Positions 25,443 to 33,111 of a DNA stretch of 33,614 nucleotides are shown piece by piece. The notes beneath the pieces were generated by a model. The model was not told the DNA's origin and ran no database searches. It was given only the letters and a program-made list of their open reading frames with translations. The stretch spans positions 1 to 33,614 of the forward strand of contig CAMLNB010000009.1 of assembly GCA_946481205.1 (NCBI GenBank), read 5' to 3'. Position 1 is the first letter of the stretch, and each line of letters begins with the position of its first letter. The position numbers and the translations under genes are program-made. This stretch comes from an uncultured Kangiella sp. (GTDB lineage: Bacteria; Pseudomonadota; Gammaproteobacteria; Enterobacterales; DSM-103792).

Positions 25443-26699
25443 TCAGGCCGCCAACTCCGGCGCCCGGCCCGTTTCGGCCTGACTGCGCGCCATCCGGATC
25501 ATCGCCATACTGCGATTTGGCGTCAGCTCACTGGTGGCAATGCGCTGGAAGGCCGGTACCGTGTGCATGGCGGGCACCGTGCCCGCTTTGGCCGTGCCGA
25601 TCACGCAGTGCAGCTGCGCCAAAATGACCAAATCGGCGTAGTCGGCGCGCGGGCTGTTGCCACCCTCGCCTTCCCGCAGCCAATCTTCCGCGACCGTGGC
25701 TGCGGTAACGATCTCGCTGTTCAGGCCGTACTCGCGCAGCAGGGTCGCACCCAGCATGGCGCGCACCCGTTCTAGGCAACGCTCCAGCCGCGGCCCATCC
25801 AGACTGAGCTCCGGCCACGACGCGGCATAGTTCAGCGCCGCGATTTCCCCGGCTGCATGCAGCAAGCCGACCAGATAGGCACGGGCAGCGATCAGGCCCG
25901 GTGCCAGTTCACTGAGCTGGGCGCAGAGATAAGCCACTTCCCGGCTCTGTTTGACCGCCGCGAAGAACCGGCCAGCAACCACCGAATAGCGATCGACCAC
26001 CTGCTCAGGCGCAGTAAACAGCTGCAGCAAACGCCGGCTGGTATCGCTGCCCAGCCGCGCCACGGCATCGAAGCAGGATTGCACCGGCGCACCGGCGAGC
26101 ATGAACGGGTGATTGGCCGCGCCGATCAAACGCAGCGCAACCGAAGGCTCAATCATCGCGGCCTGCGCCAGCTGGACAATACCAATCTGTGGATGCTGGA
26201 TCAGCGCGCGGATACTGGCGGCGCCATTGCGGCTGACCGGCAGCCGGACATTCTGGCGCGGCAAATCGGTCAGCAAGGCGGCGAACAGGCGGTCATCGTC
26301 CTCGGACAGGTCCAGCTCCAGCTCTTCAACCTGATACGGCGACTGATCGTGTTCGGGCAGCGCTTGAATCAGCGCGTACGGCACCTGCAGCAATTTTGAG
26401 CTGCTCTCGGCGACCACCCGGAATTGCCGTGGCCGCAACGCTGCCACGCCGCCCAAGGCATTGGCAGCACCGGCCTGCATCCGGCGGATGGCGCCATCAC
26501 GGGCGATCAACGCCAGCTCACCTTCGAGCAGGAACAATTCATCGGTATCGATTTCGTCTAGCGCCGCCAGCTCCATGCCACGACGGACCTCAAGCAAACG
26601 ACATTGACGTGCCAACAGCACCAACTCAAGCGCGCTGAGCCGGCGGAAAGGCAGGAAACGGGAAAGCGTGGTGGGATCGAGTACTGCTGGGAAACTCAT
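25443..26699 (-). CDS. cNMP-binding-like domain plus HDOD domain protein
   Basis: 418 aa from the ATG at 26699. An ATG at 26711 (422 aa) is possible, but AAGG directly abuts it, while AAGG sits 12 nt before 26699. Residues about 10-125 resemble the CAP-type effector domain (FLPFRRLSALELVLLARQ, LFLLEGELALIA, ANALGGVAALRPRQFRVVAE). The phosphate-binding cassette lacks the usual Glu. Residues about 140-400 are an HDOD domain: IRALIQHPQIGIVQLAQAAM, then EPSVALRLIGAANHPF, FDAVARLGSDTSRRLLQLF, and YLVGLLHAAGEIAALNYAA, where the HD pair has become HA. It is probably a cytosolic signalling protein that senses something other than cAMP. It is transcribed alone from a good promoter. Confidence 0.82.
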   Translation of the reverse strand: MSFPAVLDPTTLSRFLPFRRLSALELVLLARQCRLLEVRRGMELAALDEIDTDELFLLEGELALIARDGAIRRMQAGAANALGGVAALRPRQFRVVAESSSKLLQVPYALIQALPEHDQSPYQVEELELDLSEDDDRLFAALLTDLPRQNVRLPVSRNGAASIRALIQHPQIGIVQLAQAAMIEPSVALRLIGAANHPFMLAGAPVQSCFDAVARLGSDTSRRLLQLFTAPEQVVDRYSVVAGRFFAAVKQSREVAYLCAQLSELAPGLIAARAYLVGLLHAAGEIAALNYAASWPELSLDGPRLERCLERVRAMLGATLLREYGLNSEIVTAATVAEDWLREGEGGNSPRADYADLVILAQLHCVIGTAKAGTVPAMHTVPAFQRIATSELTPNRSMAMIRMARSQAETGRAPELAA

Positions 26700-26734
26700 C
26701 GCCGTTGACATCCTTGTTACAGCGGGACGTCCGC

Positions 26735-26763
26735 AGAATACTAAAACGGCTGCGGCATTTCAA
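26735..26763 (-). promoter_or_regulatory. sigma-70-type promoter for the cNMP/HDOD gene
   Basis: On the minus strand TTGAAA (26758-26763) and TATTCT (26735-26740) are exactly 17 nt apart. The start near 26728 leaves a leader of only about 17-29 nt, depending on which ATG is used. Confidence 0.65.
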
Positions 26764-26836
26764 TTCCGTGAACCGCGACACAGCAATAGTTCACAACCTC
26801 AAGCTGACAGTTTTTTTTACAGTTTGCTGTGACGAC

Positions 26837-26869
26837 AAAAACAAACGCCGGCCCATGGGCCGGCGTTTG
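26837..26869 (-). terminator. terminator of the pot operon (28-bp perfect palindrome)
   Basis: Bases 26842-26869 are a perfect inverted repeat centred on CCATGG. On the minus strand it is followed by TTTTTG (26836-26841), so it ends the leftward pot transcript about 75 nt past the potI stop. Confidence 0.88.
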
Positions 26870-26943
26870 CGTGTTCGATTTGCAGTGTCAATGGCCTGCG
26901 CGTTGCTGACGTTTCGTTGCCATCACCGCATGACGCGGCAACA

Positions 26944-27801
26944 TCATTTGACCTGATGCTGCCCCTCGGCAACCGCTTGTTCCATTTCGCGCTCGCGCTT
27001 CTTCTCCAGCCGGTACATCAGCACACCGGCGATCGTGATCGCGATCGTGACAATCAAAATGATCAGCGACGCCAGCGCATTGATCTTCGGACTGACGCCC
27101 AAACGCACCGACGAGAACACCACCATCGGCAGCGTTGTTGAGCCAGGACCGGACACGAAACTGGAAATCACCAAATCGTCCAACGACAGCGTGAAAGCCA
27201 GCAGCCAACCCGACACCAAGGCCGGCGCAATGATCGGCAGCGTGATGACAAAAAACACTTTCCACGGCGGCGCGCCCAGATCCTGCGCCGCTTCTTCAAT
27301 GGACTGATCCATCTCGCGCAAGCGCGACGACACGACGACGGTGGTAAACGCCGCCGAGAAGGTTGTGTGCGCAATCCACAAGGTGGTGAAGCCGCGACCA
27401 TCCGGCCAGCCAAAAGCTTGCTCAAGCGAGACAAACAGCAGCAGCAGCGACAAACCGGTGATCACTTCCGGCATCACCAGCGGCGCGGTAATCAGCGCCG
27501 AGAAAAAGGTCTTGCCACGGAAGCGGCCCATCCGGGTCATCACGATGGCAGCCATCGTGCCAATGATCACGGCGGTGGTCGCGGTCACAAATGCCAGCTT
27601 CAGGCTCATGATCGCCGCGGCCAACATATGGCGATCCTTGAACAGCTCCACATACCATTTGGTCGAAAAACCGGACCACACGGTCACCAGCCGGTTCTCG
27701 TTGAACGAATAGATGATCAGCAGTGCCATCGGCACATACAGGAAGGCAAACGCAAACGCGAGCCAGGTCCAGGAGGCGATGGAGTTCTTGTTGGAGCTCA
27801 T
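26944..27801 (-). CDS. potI: putrescine ABC transporter permease PotI
   Basis: 285 aa with six membrane helices. The cytoplasmic EAA loop, EEAAQDLGAPPWKVFFVITL, is the contact site for the ATPase. Family landmarks include FLYVPMALLIIYSFNENRL near the N-terminus and FTLSLDDLVISSFVSGPGS in the fifth-helix region, both typical of PotI/SpuH. The C-terminus is a charged cytoplasmic tail (RLEKKREREMEQAVAEG). It is the last gene of the operon; its ATG overlaps the potH stop by 4 bases (ATGA), indicating translational coupling. It pairs with PotH to form the membrane channel for putrescine or spermidine. Confidence 0.93.
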   Translation of the reverse strand: MSSNKNSIASWTWLAFAFAFLYVPMALLIIYSFNENRLVTVWSGFSTKWYVELFKDRHMLAAAIMSLKLAFVTATTAVIIGTMAAIVMTRMGRFRGKTFFSALITAPLVMPEVITGLSLLLLFVSLEQAFGWPDGRGFTTLWIAHTTFSAAFTTVVVSSRLREMDQSIEEAAQDLGAPPWKVFFVITLPIIAPALVSGWLLAFTLSLDDLVISSFVSGPGSTTLPMVVFSSVRLGVSPKINALASLIILIVTIAITIAGVLMYRLEKKREREMEQAVAEGQHQVK

Positions 27802-28721
27802 TTGCCCTCCTCCAGTTCGCGGTTCTGGATACGCTGGAAGATGGTGATGGGCAGGATCAGCACCAACAACATCGTAATCGCAACCGCTGAAGCCACCGGC
27901 CAGTCGCGGTTATTGAAGAATTCCTGCCACAGCACTTTGCCAATCATCAGCTGATCCGGGCCACCGAGAATTTCCGGAATCACGAACTCGCCAACCGCCG
28001 GAATGAACACCAACATGCAGCCGGCAATGATGCCGTTCATCGACAGCGGCACGGTGATTTTCCAGAACGCCGTAAACCGGTTGGCGCCGAGATCGGCCGC
28101 CGCTTCCAGCAGGGTCGGATCATGCTTGACCAAGTTGGTGTAAATCGGCAGCACCATGAACGGCAAGTACGCATAGACAATACCGATGTAAACGGCAAAG
28201 TCGGTTTGCATCATCTGGATCGGGCTGTCGATCACGCCAAGCCAAATCAGGAAATTGTTGATGAAGCCGTTGTTCTTCAGCAGACCAATCCAGGCATAGA
28301 TGCGGATCAGCAGACTGGTCCACGACGGCAGGATCACCAGCATCAGAAAAACCTGACGCCAGGCGCCCGGCGCGCGGGCGATGGCGTAAGCCAGTGGATA
28401 ACCGATCAGCAGCGCCAGAATGGTCGACACGGCCGCCATTTTCAGCGAGCCGAGATAGGCGTTGATGTACAGCAGATCATCCAGATCGAACAACCGCGTG
28501 TAGTTCTTGGTCAGCAGCTCGATATTGCCGGCAAGGTCATACTCGAACGCCACGGGCGGCATCGCCACCGCCGGCTTCATGAACGAAATGACGAAGACGA
28601 TCGCAAACGGGATGAAGAAAAACAAAAACATCCACAGGTACGGCGCGCCAACGACAAACCAGCGCGGCTGCGGAATCAGTCGCTTCAGCAGCGACGGTTG
28701 CGCAAGAGTGCCCTGGGTCAT
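27798..28721 (-). CDS. potH: putrescine ABC transporter permease PotH
   Basis: 307 aa with six membrane helices. The EAA loop is LEAAADLGANRFTAFWKITV. The N-terminal region (PYLWMFLFFFIPFAIVFVIS) and LVILPSWTSLLIRIYAWIGL match PotH/SpuG. Periplasmic and helix segments such as VGEFVIPEILGGPDQLMIG are characteristic of this subfamily. It overlaps potG by 4 bases upstream and potI by 4 bases downstream, so all three are translationally coupled. It forms the heterodimeric pore with PotI, powered by PotG. Confidence 0.93.
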   Translation of the reverse strand: MTQGTLAQPSLLKRLIPQPRWFVVGAPYLWMFLFFFIPFAIVFVISFMKPAVAMPPVAFEYDLAGNIELLTKNYTRLFDLDDLLYINAYLGSLKMAAVSTILALLIGYPLAYAIARAPGAWRQVFLMLVILPSWTSLLIRIYAWIGLLKNNGFINNFLIWLGVIDSPIQMMQTDFAVYIGIVYAYLPFMVLPIYTNLVKHDPTLLEAAADLGANRFTAFWKITVPLSMNGIIAGCMLVFIPAVGEFVIPEILGGPDQLMIGKVLWQEFFNNRDWPVASAVAITMLLVLILPITIFQRIQNRELEEGK

Positions 28722-29857
28722 ATCGGCAGCACCACCACGCTTTCCGGCGCCCAGCTGACGTAGACCTCGTCATCCCAGGTCGGCCGCTCGCTGACATCAC
28801 GTTCGAAGTTGGAAGCATTGGCCAGGATCTTTTTGCCACTTTCCAGCTTGACGTGGTACACCGAATGGCTGCCGAAATAGGCGATGTTGATCACTTTGCC
28901 ACGCGAGACATTGTTTTCCTGCGCCGGTTTGGCTTTGCTGACATCAATCTTTTCCGGTCGCACCGCCGCCCACATGGTTTGGCCTTGCTCACCGGTAATA
29001 CCGTGATTGATGAAGATACGGGTTGGCAGATCCGGCGTTTCGATTTCGCAGCGATCCGGCTCATCCACGGTCAGCTTGCCTTCGAACATATTGATCGAAC
29101 CGATGAACTCGGCACTGAACCGGCAGTTCGGCGTTTCATAGACCTGCGCCGGCGCTCCGACTTGCAGAATCTTGCCCTTGCTCATGATGCCGATGCGCGA
29201 CGCCATGGTCATCGCTTCTTCCTGATCATGGGTCACCATGACGCAGGTCACGCCCACTTTCTCGATAATATCGACCAACTCGAGCTGCATACGCTCGCGC
29301 AGTTTTTTGTCGAGTGCGCCCATCGGTTCGTCGAGCAGCAGCAATTTCGGCCGCTTCGACAGCGAGCGGGCCAGGGCCACCCGCTGTTTCTGGCCACCGG
29401 ACAACTGATGCGGTTTGCGCTTGGCATAGGGCGCCATGTCGACCAGCTTCAGCATTTCTTCAACGCGGGCGGTAATCTGATCTTTTGGCAAACCATCTTG
29501 CTTCAAACCGAACGCGACGTTGTCGGCGACCGTCATGTGCGGAAACAGCGCGTAGGACTGGAACATCATATTGGTCGGTCGTTCATAGGACGGCACTTTG
29601 GCCATGTCCTGACCGTCGATGGTGATGCGGCCTTCAGTCGGTTTCTCGAAACCGGCCAGCATCCGGAGCAACGTCGATTTGCCGCAGCCTGAGCTACCGA
29701 GCAGAGCAAAAATCTCACCTTTGCGTATCGACAGCTCGACGCTATCGACCGCCGTGAAATCACCAAAGACTTTACTGACTTTTTCGATCTTGACGTAATT
29801 CTCGTCGGTCTTCGGTTTGGCCGCTGCAGGATTGGCCGGTTTCTCGACTGCCGCCAT
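28718..29857 (-). CDS. potG: putrescine ABC transporter ATPase PotG
   Basis: 379 aa from the ATG at 29857, chosen because GGAG lies 5 nt upstream; the frame runs open to 29938 without a ribosome site. An Ala/Pro/Lys-rich lead of about 20 residues precedes the ATPase. Walker A is GSSGCGKST (54-62), the Q-loop MMFQSYALFPHMTV (97-110), the signature LSGGQKQR (152-159), Walker B LLLLDEP (172-178), and the switch His H210 in VMVTHDQEEA. The C-terminal TOBE-type domain (about 280-379) is that of spermidine/putrescine importers. It hydrolyses ATP to drive uptake through PotH-PotI. The preceding 266-nt gap contains the potF terminator, so expression must come by read-through or from an undetected promoter. 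Confidence 0.93.
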   Translation of the reverse strand: MAAVEKPANPAAAKPKTDENYVKIEKVSKVFGDFTAVDSVELSIRKGEIFALLGSSGCGKSTLLRMLAGFEKPTEGRITIDGQDMAKVPSYERPTNMMFQSYALFPHMTVADNVAFGLKQDGLPKDQITARVEEMLKLVDMAPYAKRKPHQLSGGQKQRVALARSLSKRPKLLLLDEPMGALDKKLRERMQLELVDIIEKVGVTCVMVTHDQEEAMTMASRIGIMSKGKILQVGAPAQVYETPNCRFSAEFIGSINMFEGKLTVDEPDRCEIETPDLPTRIFINHGITGEQGQTMWAAVRPEKIDVSKAKPAQENNVSRGKVINIAYFGSHSVYHVKLESGKKILANASNFERDVSERPTWDDEVYVSWAPESVVVLPI

Positions 29858-30078
29858 GATTGCTCCATGTATTGCTTGCCCCCGCACCAACTCGGCACGG
29901 AAACACAAATTCAGTTCTTGAAAACGAGGACACCCCAATACCCGGACACGCTGCCGTACATCGCTGGCAAATGCTCAGGGCTTTCACTACCGGTTTCGAG
30001 CGACAAGGCATCTGACGATTTTTTGCTCAGATTGAACAAAATGCCGCCACCTCGTCGCACAGAAACCAAACACAACTG

Positions 30079-30111
30079 AAAAAAAGCCCCGATGCGCGCG
30101 GCATCGGGGCT
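30079..30111 (-). terminator. rho-independent hairpin after potF
   Basis: Eleven-bp stem AGCCCCGATGC (30085-30095) with GCATCGGGGCT (30101-30111), followed on the minus strand by a run of T (30079-30085). It sits 12 nt past the potF stop and lies between potF and potG, which would lower expression of the channel genes relative to the binding protein. Confidence 0.85.
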
Positions 30112-30123
30112 GGTCTTACCATT

Positions 30124-31272
30124 TTACTGACCAGTCTTGACCTTGGTCCAGACCCGCGTCATCACCCGCTCGATATCCGGCGGCATGACTTTCAGCGTCC
30201 ACAGCTTGGCCATGGTGGCTTCATCCGGATAGATCGACGGATTGGTTTTCACTTCCTCAGCAACCATGGCCAGCGAGGCGCTGTTGCCGTTGGCGTACTG
30301 CACGTAGTTGGTGATCTTGGCGATCACGTCCGGGCGCAGCATGTAGTTGATGAAAATGTGAGCATTTTCGACGTTCTTGGCATCCTTCGGAATCGCCATC
30401 ATGTCGAACCACATTTCGGTGCCTTCCTTCGGAATGCTGTAACCGATTTCAACCGCATTGTTGGATTCGGCGGCCCGGGCTTGCGCCTGGAACACGTCAC
30501 CCGACCAGCCGACCGCGACGCAGATGTCGCCATTGGCCAGATCGTTGATGTATTGCGAGCTGTGGAAATAGGTGATGTGCGGACGAATCTTTTCCAGCAG
30601 CGGCAGCGCGACTTCGGTGTAATCGGTTTCGATCAACGAGTCTTGTGCTTTGCCGAGGTAGTTGAGGATCGGCGGCAGAATTTCCGACTGGGCGTCGAGC
30701 ATCGCCACGCCGCAGGCTTTCAGCTTGCTGATGTTTTCTTCTTTCAGCACCAGATCCCAGGAATCGAGCGGCGCGTTCTCGCCGAGGATTTCCTTGACCT
30801 TCTTGACGTTGTAACCGATGCCGGTGGTGCCCCACAGGTAAGGAATGGCGTGCTGGTTACCCGGATCGTAGTTCTCCAGGCGCTGCATCAGGCCGGTATC
30901 CAGGTTGCCCCAGTTGGTCAGTTTGGTCTTGTCCAGCGGTTGGAACACGCCGGCCTGGATCTGACGGCCAAGGAAGGAGCCCGACGGGACGACCACGTCA
31001 AAGCCGGTGCTGCCAGCCAGCAACTTGGCTTCGACCACTTCGTTGCTGTCAAACACGTCATAGACGACCTTGATGCCGGTTTCTTTCTCGAAATCCTGCA
31101 GCACGGTGTCGTCGATGTAATCGCTCCAGTTATAAACATGGACCACTTTTTCCGTCGCAGCCGGCGCGGGCGCCTGGCCTTGCTGCTCGGTCTGTGCCGG
31201 CTCCTCGCTACAGGCCATCAGGCCCAGCGCGGCCAGCACAGCCACACCCAGAGTGAGCTTCTGCTTTGCCAT
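30124..31272 (-). CDS. potF: polyamine-binding lipoprotein PotF/SpuD
   Basis: 382 aa, with AGGGGA 8 nt before the ATG. The lipobox is GLMAC (C21), followed by an Ala/Pro/Gln linker, so it is anchored rather than freely soluble, unlike E. coli PotF. The binding-protein core starts at VVHVYNWSDYIDDTVLQDF, the polyamine family signature, with FDSNEVVEAKLLAGSTGFDVV next. YLWGTTGIGYN, NGDICVAVGWSGDVFQA and PKEGTEMWFDMMAIP carry the aromatic and acidic residues that hold the diamine in PotF/SpuD. It delivers putrescine-type ligands to PotGHI. It is preceded by spuC and by a tandem 14-bp repeat in the promoter region, and a terminator follows. Confidence 0.93.
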   Translation of the reverse strand: MAKQKLTLGVAVLAALGLMACSEEPAQTEQQGQAPAPAATEKVVHVYNWSDYIDDTVLQDFEKETGIKVVYDVFDSNEVVEAKLLAGSTGFDVVVPSGSFLGRQIQAGVFQPLDKTKLTNWGNLDTGLMQRLENYDPGNQHAIPYLWGTTGIGYNVKKVKEILGENAPLDSWDLVLKEENISKLKACGVAMLDAQSEILPPILNYLGKAQDSLIETDYTEVALPLLEKIRPHITYFHSSQYINDLANGDICVAVGWSGDVFQAQARAAESNNAVEIGYSIPKEGTEMWFDMMAIPKDAKNVENAHIFINYMLRPDVIAKITNYVQYANGNSASLAMVAEEVKTNPSIYPDEATMAKLWTLKVMPPDIERVMTRVWTKVKTGQ

Positions 31273-31326
31273 TGTTGTTTCCCCTCAGTGGTTCACGCGG
31301 CTGCGGACGGCCACGTGGTTGTTGTT

Positions 31327-31354
31327 ACCTTCAACAGTCAACCTTCAACAGTCA
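31327..31354 (-). repeat. perfect 14-bp tandem duplication upstream of potF
   Basis: accttcaacagtca occurs twice end to end, 54 nt ahead of the potF ATG. On the minus strand one copy presents TTGACT as a possible -35, but no matching -10 is convincing. It may be an operator or a recent slippage event. Confidence 0.7.
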
Positions 31355-31461
31355 CACCATCGCCTGCCCTACGACCGCCAGTCGGCAGCGTGGCGCAAGT
31401 CGCGCAAACCATAACAGCAGAACGCCGAGATTTACAGCGTTGATTTCAGCTTTTGCCTCGG

Positions 31462-32829
31462 TTACAGCCCGACCGCTTTTGCGGTCAGATCCAGTGCTGT
31501 ACGGGTCTTGCTCAACAGCTCATCAATCTGCGATTCGGTTATGACCAAGGGGGGTGATAACAACATCGTGTCGCCGGTCGCCCGCAGCACCAGACCGGTG
31601 CGCAGTGCATTATCCCGGCACACCGTTCCGGTGCTGCCCGGCTTGGCAAAACGCTCGCGGGTTGTCTTGTTTTTGACCAGCTCGATGGCGCCGAGCAGGC
31701 CAACACTACGGACCTCGCCCACCAGCGGGTGATCGCGCAGAGATTCCAGGCCCTGTTTGAAATACGGACCGAGCCGGTCGCGGACATTCTCGACAATGCG
31801 CTCGCGGCGCAGGATACGGATATTTTCCAAGGCCACAGCCGCGCAAACCGGGTGACCGGAATAGGTGAAGCCGTGGTTGAAATCGCCGCCGGCCTCGACC
31901 AGCAGTTTGGCAACCCGGTCGCCGACGATGACGCCGCCAATCGGCAGATAACCGGACGACAGACCCTTGGCGATCGGCATCAGGTCCGGCTGCACTCCAA
32001 AATGCTGACAGCCGAACCAGTTGCCGGTGCGGCCGAAACCACAGATGACCTCATCGGTAATCAGCAGAACGTCGTACTTGCGGCAGATGCGCTGGATCTC
32101 AGGCCAATAGGTCGCCGGCGGAATGATCACGCCGCCCGCCCCTTGAATCGGCTCGCCGATAAACGCCGCGACTCTGTCCGGGCCGAGTTCCAGAATCTTG
32201 TCCTCCAGCCAGCTGGCCGCTTTCAGACCGAAGGCATCTGGACTCATGTCGCCGCCAAGACCGTACCAATACGGCTGCTCAATGTGAGCGATGCCCGGGA
32301 TCGGCAGATCGCCCTGCTTGTGCATGTATTCCATGCCGCCGAGCGAAGCACCGGCAACCGTCGAACCGTGGTAGGCGTTGCGACGCGAGATCAGCGTCTT
32401 CTTTTCCGGCTTGCCCATCAGATCCCAGTAGCGGCGAACCATGCGCAGCACGGTGTCATTGGCCTCCGAACCGGAACCGGTGAAGAAGACATGACCCATG
32501 CCGGGCGGCGCGACCTCGGCAATTTCTTTTGACAGCTCGATGACCGGCAAGGTCGTGGTGCGGAAGAAAAGGTTGTAGTAAGGCAGCTCACTCATCTGTT
32601 TGCTGGCCGCATCGACCAACTCTTTGCGGCCATAACCGACATTGACGCACCAGAGCCCGGCAAAACCATCAAGAATCTTGTTGCCTTCCGAATCCCACAG
32701 GTACACGCCTTCGGCGCGGCTGATCACGCGCGCGCCTTGCGCTGCCAGTGCCTTGTTGTCGGAAAATGGATGCAGATGATATGTGGCATCGAGCGCGCGC
32801 AGCTCGGCCGTTGACAGTGCGGCAGTCAT
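31462..32829 (-). CDS. spuC: polyamine aminotransferase SpuC (class III)
   Basis: 455 aa, the length of Pseudomonas SpuC, with AGAGG before the ATG. It is a PLP-dependent omega-aminotransferase: HPFSDNKALAAQG and DGFAGLWCVNVGYGR at the N-terminus, TGSGSEANDTVLR (117-129) for phosphate binding, NAYHGST (151-157), D259 in ITDEVICGFGR, and catalytic K288 in PIAKGLSSGYLPIGG. It should transfer an amino group from putrescine or related diamines to pyruvate, giving 4-aminobutanal. It sits between the spuB-type synthetase and potF, as in the Pseudomonas spu locus. It is separated from spuB by a terminator and an inverted repeat pair, so it has its own promoter somewhere in 32830-33074. It lies 189 nt before potF with no terminator seen, so the two may be co-transcribed. 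Confidence 0.9.
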   Translation of the reverse strand: MTAALSTAELRALDATYHLHPFSDNKALAAQGARVISRAEGVYLWDSEGNKILDGFAGLWCVNVGYGRKELVDAASKQMSELPYYNLFFRTTTLPVIELSKEIAEVAPPGMGHVFFTGSGSEANDTVLRMVRRYWDLMGKPEKKTLISRRNAYHGSTVAGASLGGMEYMHKQGDLPIPGIAHIEQPYWYGLGGDMSPDAFGLKAASWLEDKILELGPDRVAAFIGEPIQGAGGVIIPPATYWPEIQRICRKYDVLLITDEVICGFGRTGNWFGCQHFGVQPDLMPIAKGLSSGYLPIGGVIVGDRVAKLLVEAGGDFNHGFTYSGHPVCAAVALENIRILRRERIVENVRDRLGPYFKQGLESLRDHPLVGEVRSVGLLGAIELVKNKTTRERFAKPGSTGTVCRDNALRTGLVLRATGDTMLLSPPLVITESQIDELLSKTRTALDLTAKAVGL

Positions 32830-32934
32830 GGCGTGTTTACCTCTTAGCGTTGCCGGTCAACCGTCATAGCGGCTGACACTGTTTTCGTAACACCAGTCGT
32901 TGCCGGTGCTGCTTCGTATCGGATATCCCATTTC

Positions 32935-33009
32935 TTGTGGGAACGGCTTTAGCTGCGATTCATTGAACTCACTTACGTCGGCAATCGCGGCTAAAGCTGC
33001 TCCCACCAA
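32935..33009. repeat. inverted pair of REP-like palindromic elements
   Basis: The arm at 32935-32960 begins ttgtgggaacggctttagct and pairs with the arm at 32983-33009 (aatcgcggctaaagctgc and on), 22 nt apart, differing at only a few positions. The core TGTGGGA...GGCTTTAGC...GCGA resembles the REP elements scattered between genes in Pseudomonas and Xanthomonas. It lies between spuB and spuC. Confidence 0.8.
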
Positions 33010-33074
33010 ACACGTCCTGAATTCTGTTTGCATTACTCCCGACAAGCTCTGGCAGGCGGCTTACTCTGGCCATG

Positions 33075-33106
33075 AAAAAAGGGCGGCGTTTTCGCAAACG
33101 CCGCCC
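33075..33106 (-). terminator. rho-independent terminator after the spuB-type gene
   Basis: Eleven-bp perfect stem GGGCGGCGTTT (33081-33091) with AAACGCCGCCC (33096-33106) and a four-base loop, followed on the minus strand by six T (33075-33080). It is only 5 nt past the stop. Confidence 0.92.
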
Positions 33107-33111
33107 ACCCT

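Noticed and set aside
25306..25482. Possible 58-codon gene on the plus strand
   Set aside because: It has no ribosome site and no recognisable sequence, and it runs into the antisense of the cNMP/HDOD gene.
26804..26822. ctgacagttttttttacag considered as a second PHO box or an operator
   Set aside because: The half-sites are 12 bp apart and one is not TGTCA-like. The run of eight T explains the apparent symmetry.
30358..31443. Open plus-strand frame of about 361 codons
   Set aside because: It is opposite potF, which has clear motifs, a lipobox and a ribosome site. The plus-strand translation is low in structure.
32935..33009. Inverted pair considered as insertion-sequence ends or an attenuator
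   Set aside because: Only 22 nt separate the arms, there is no transposase or target duplication, and no T-tract follows. REP elements are the simpler reading.
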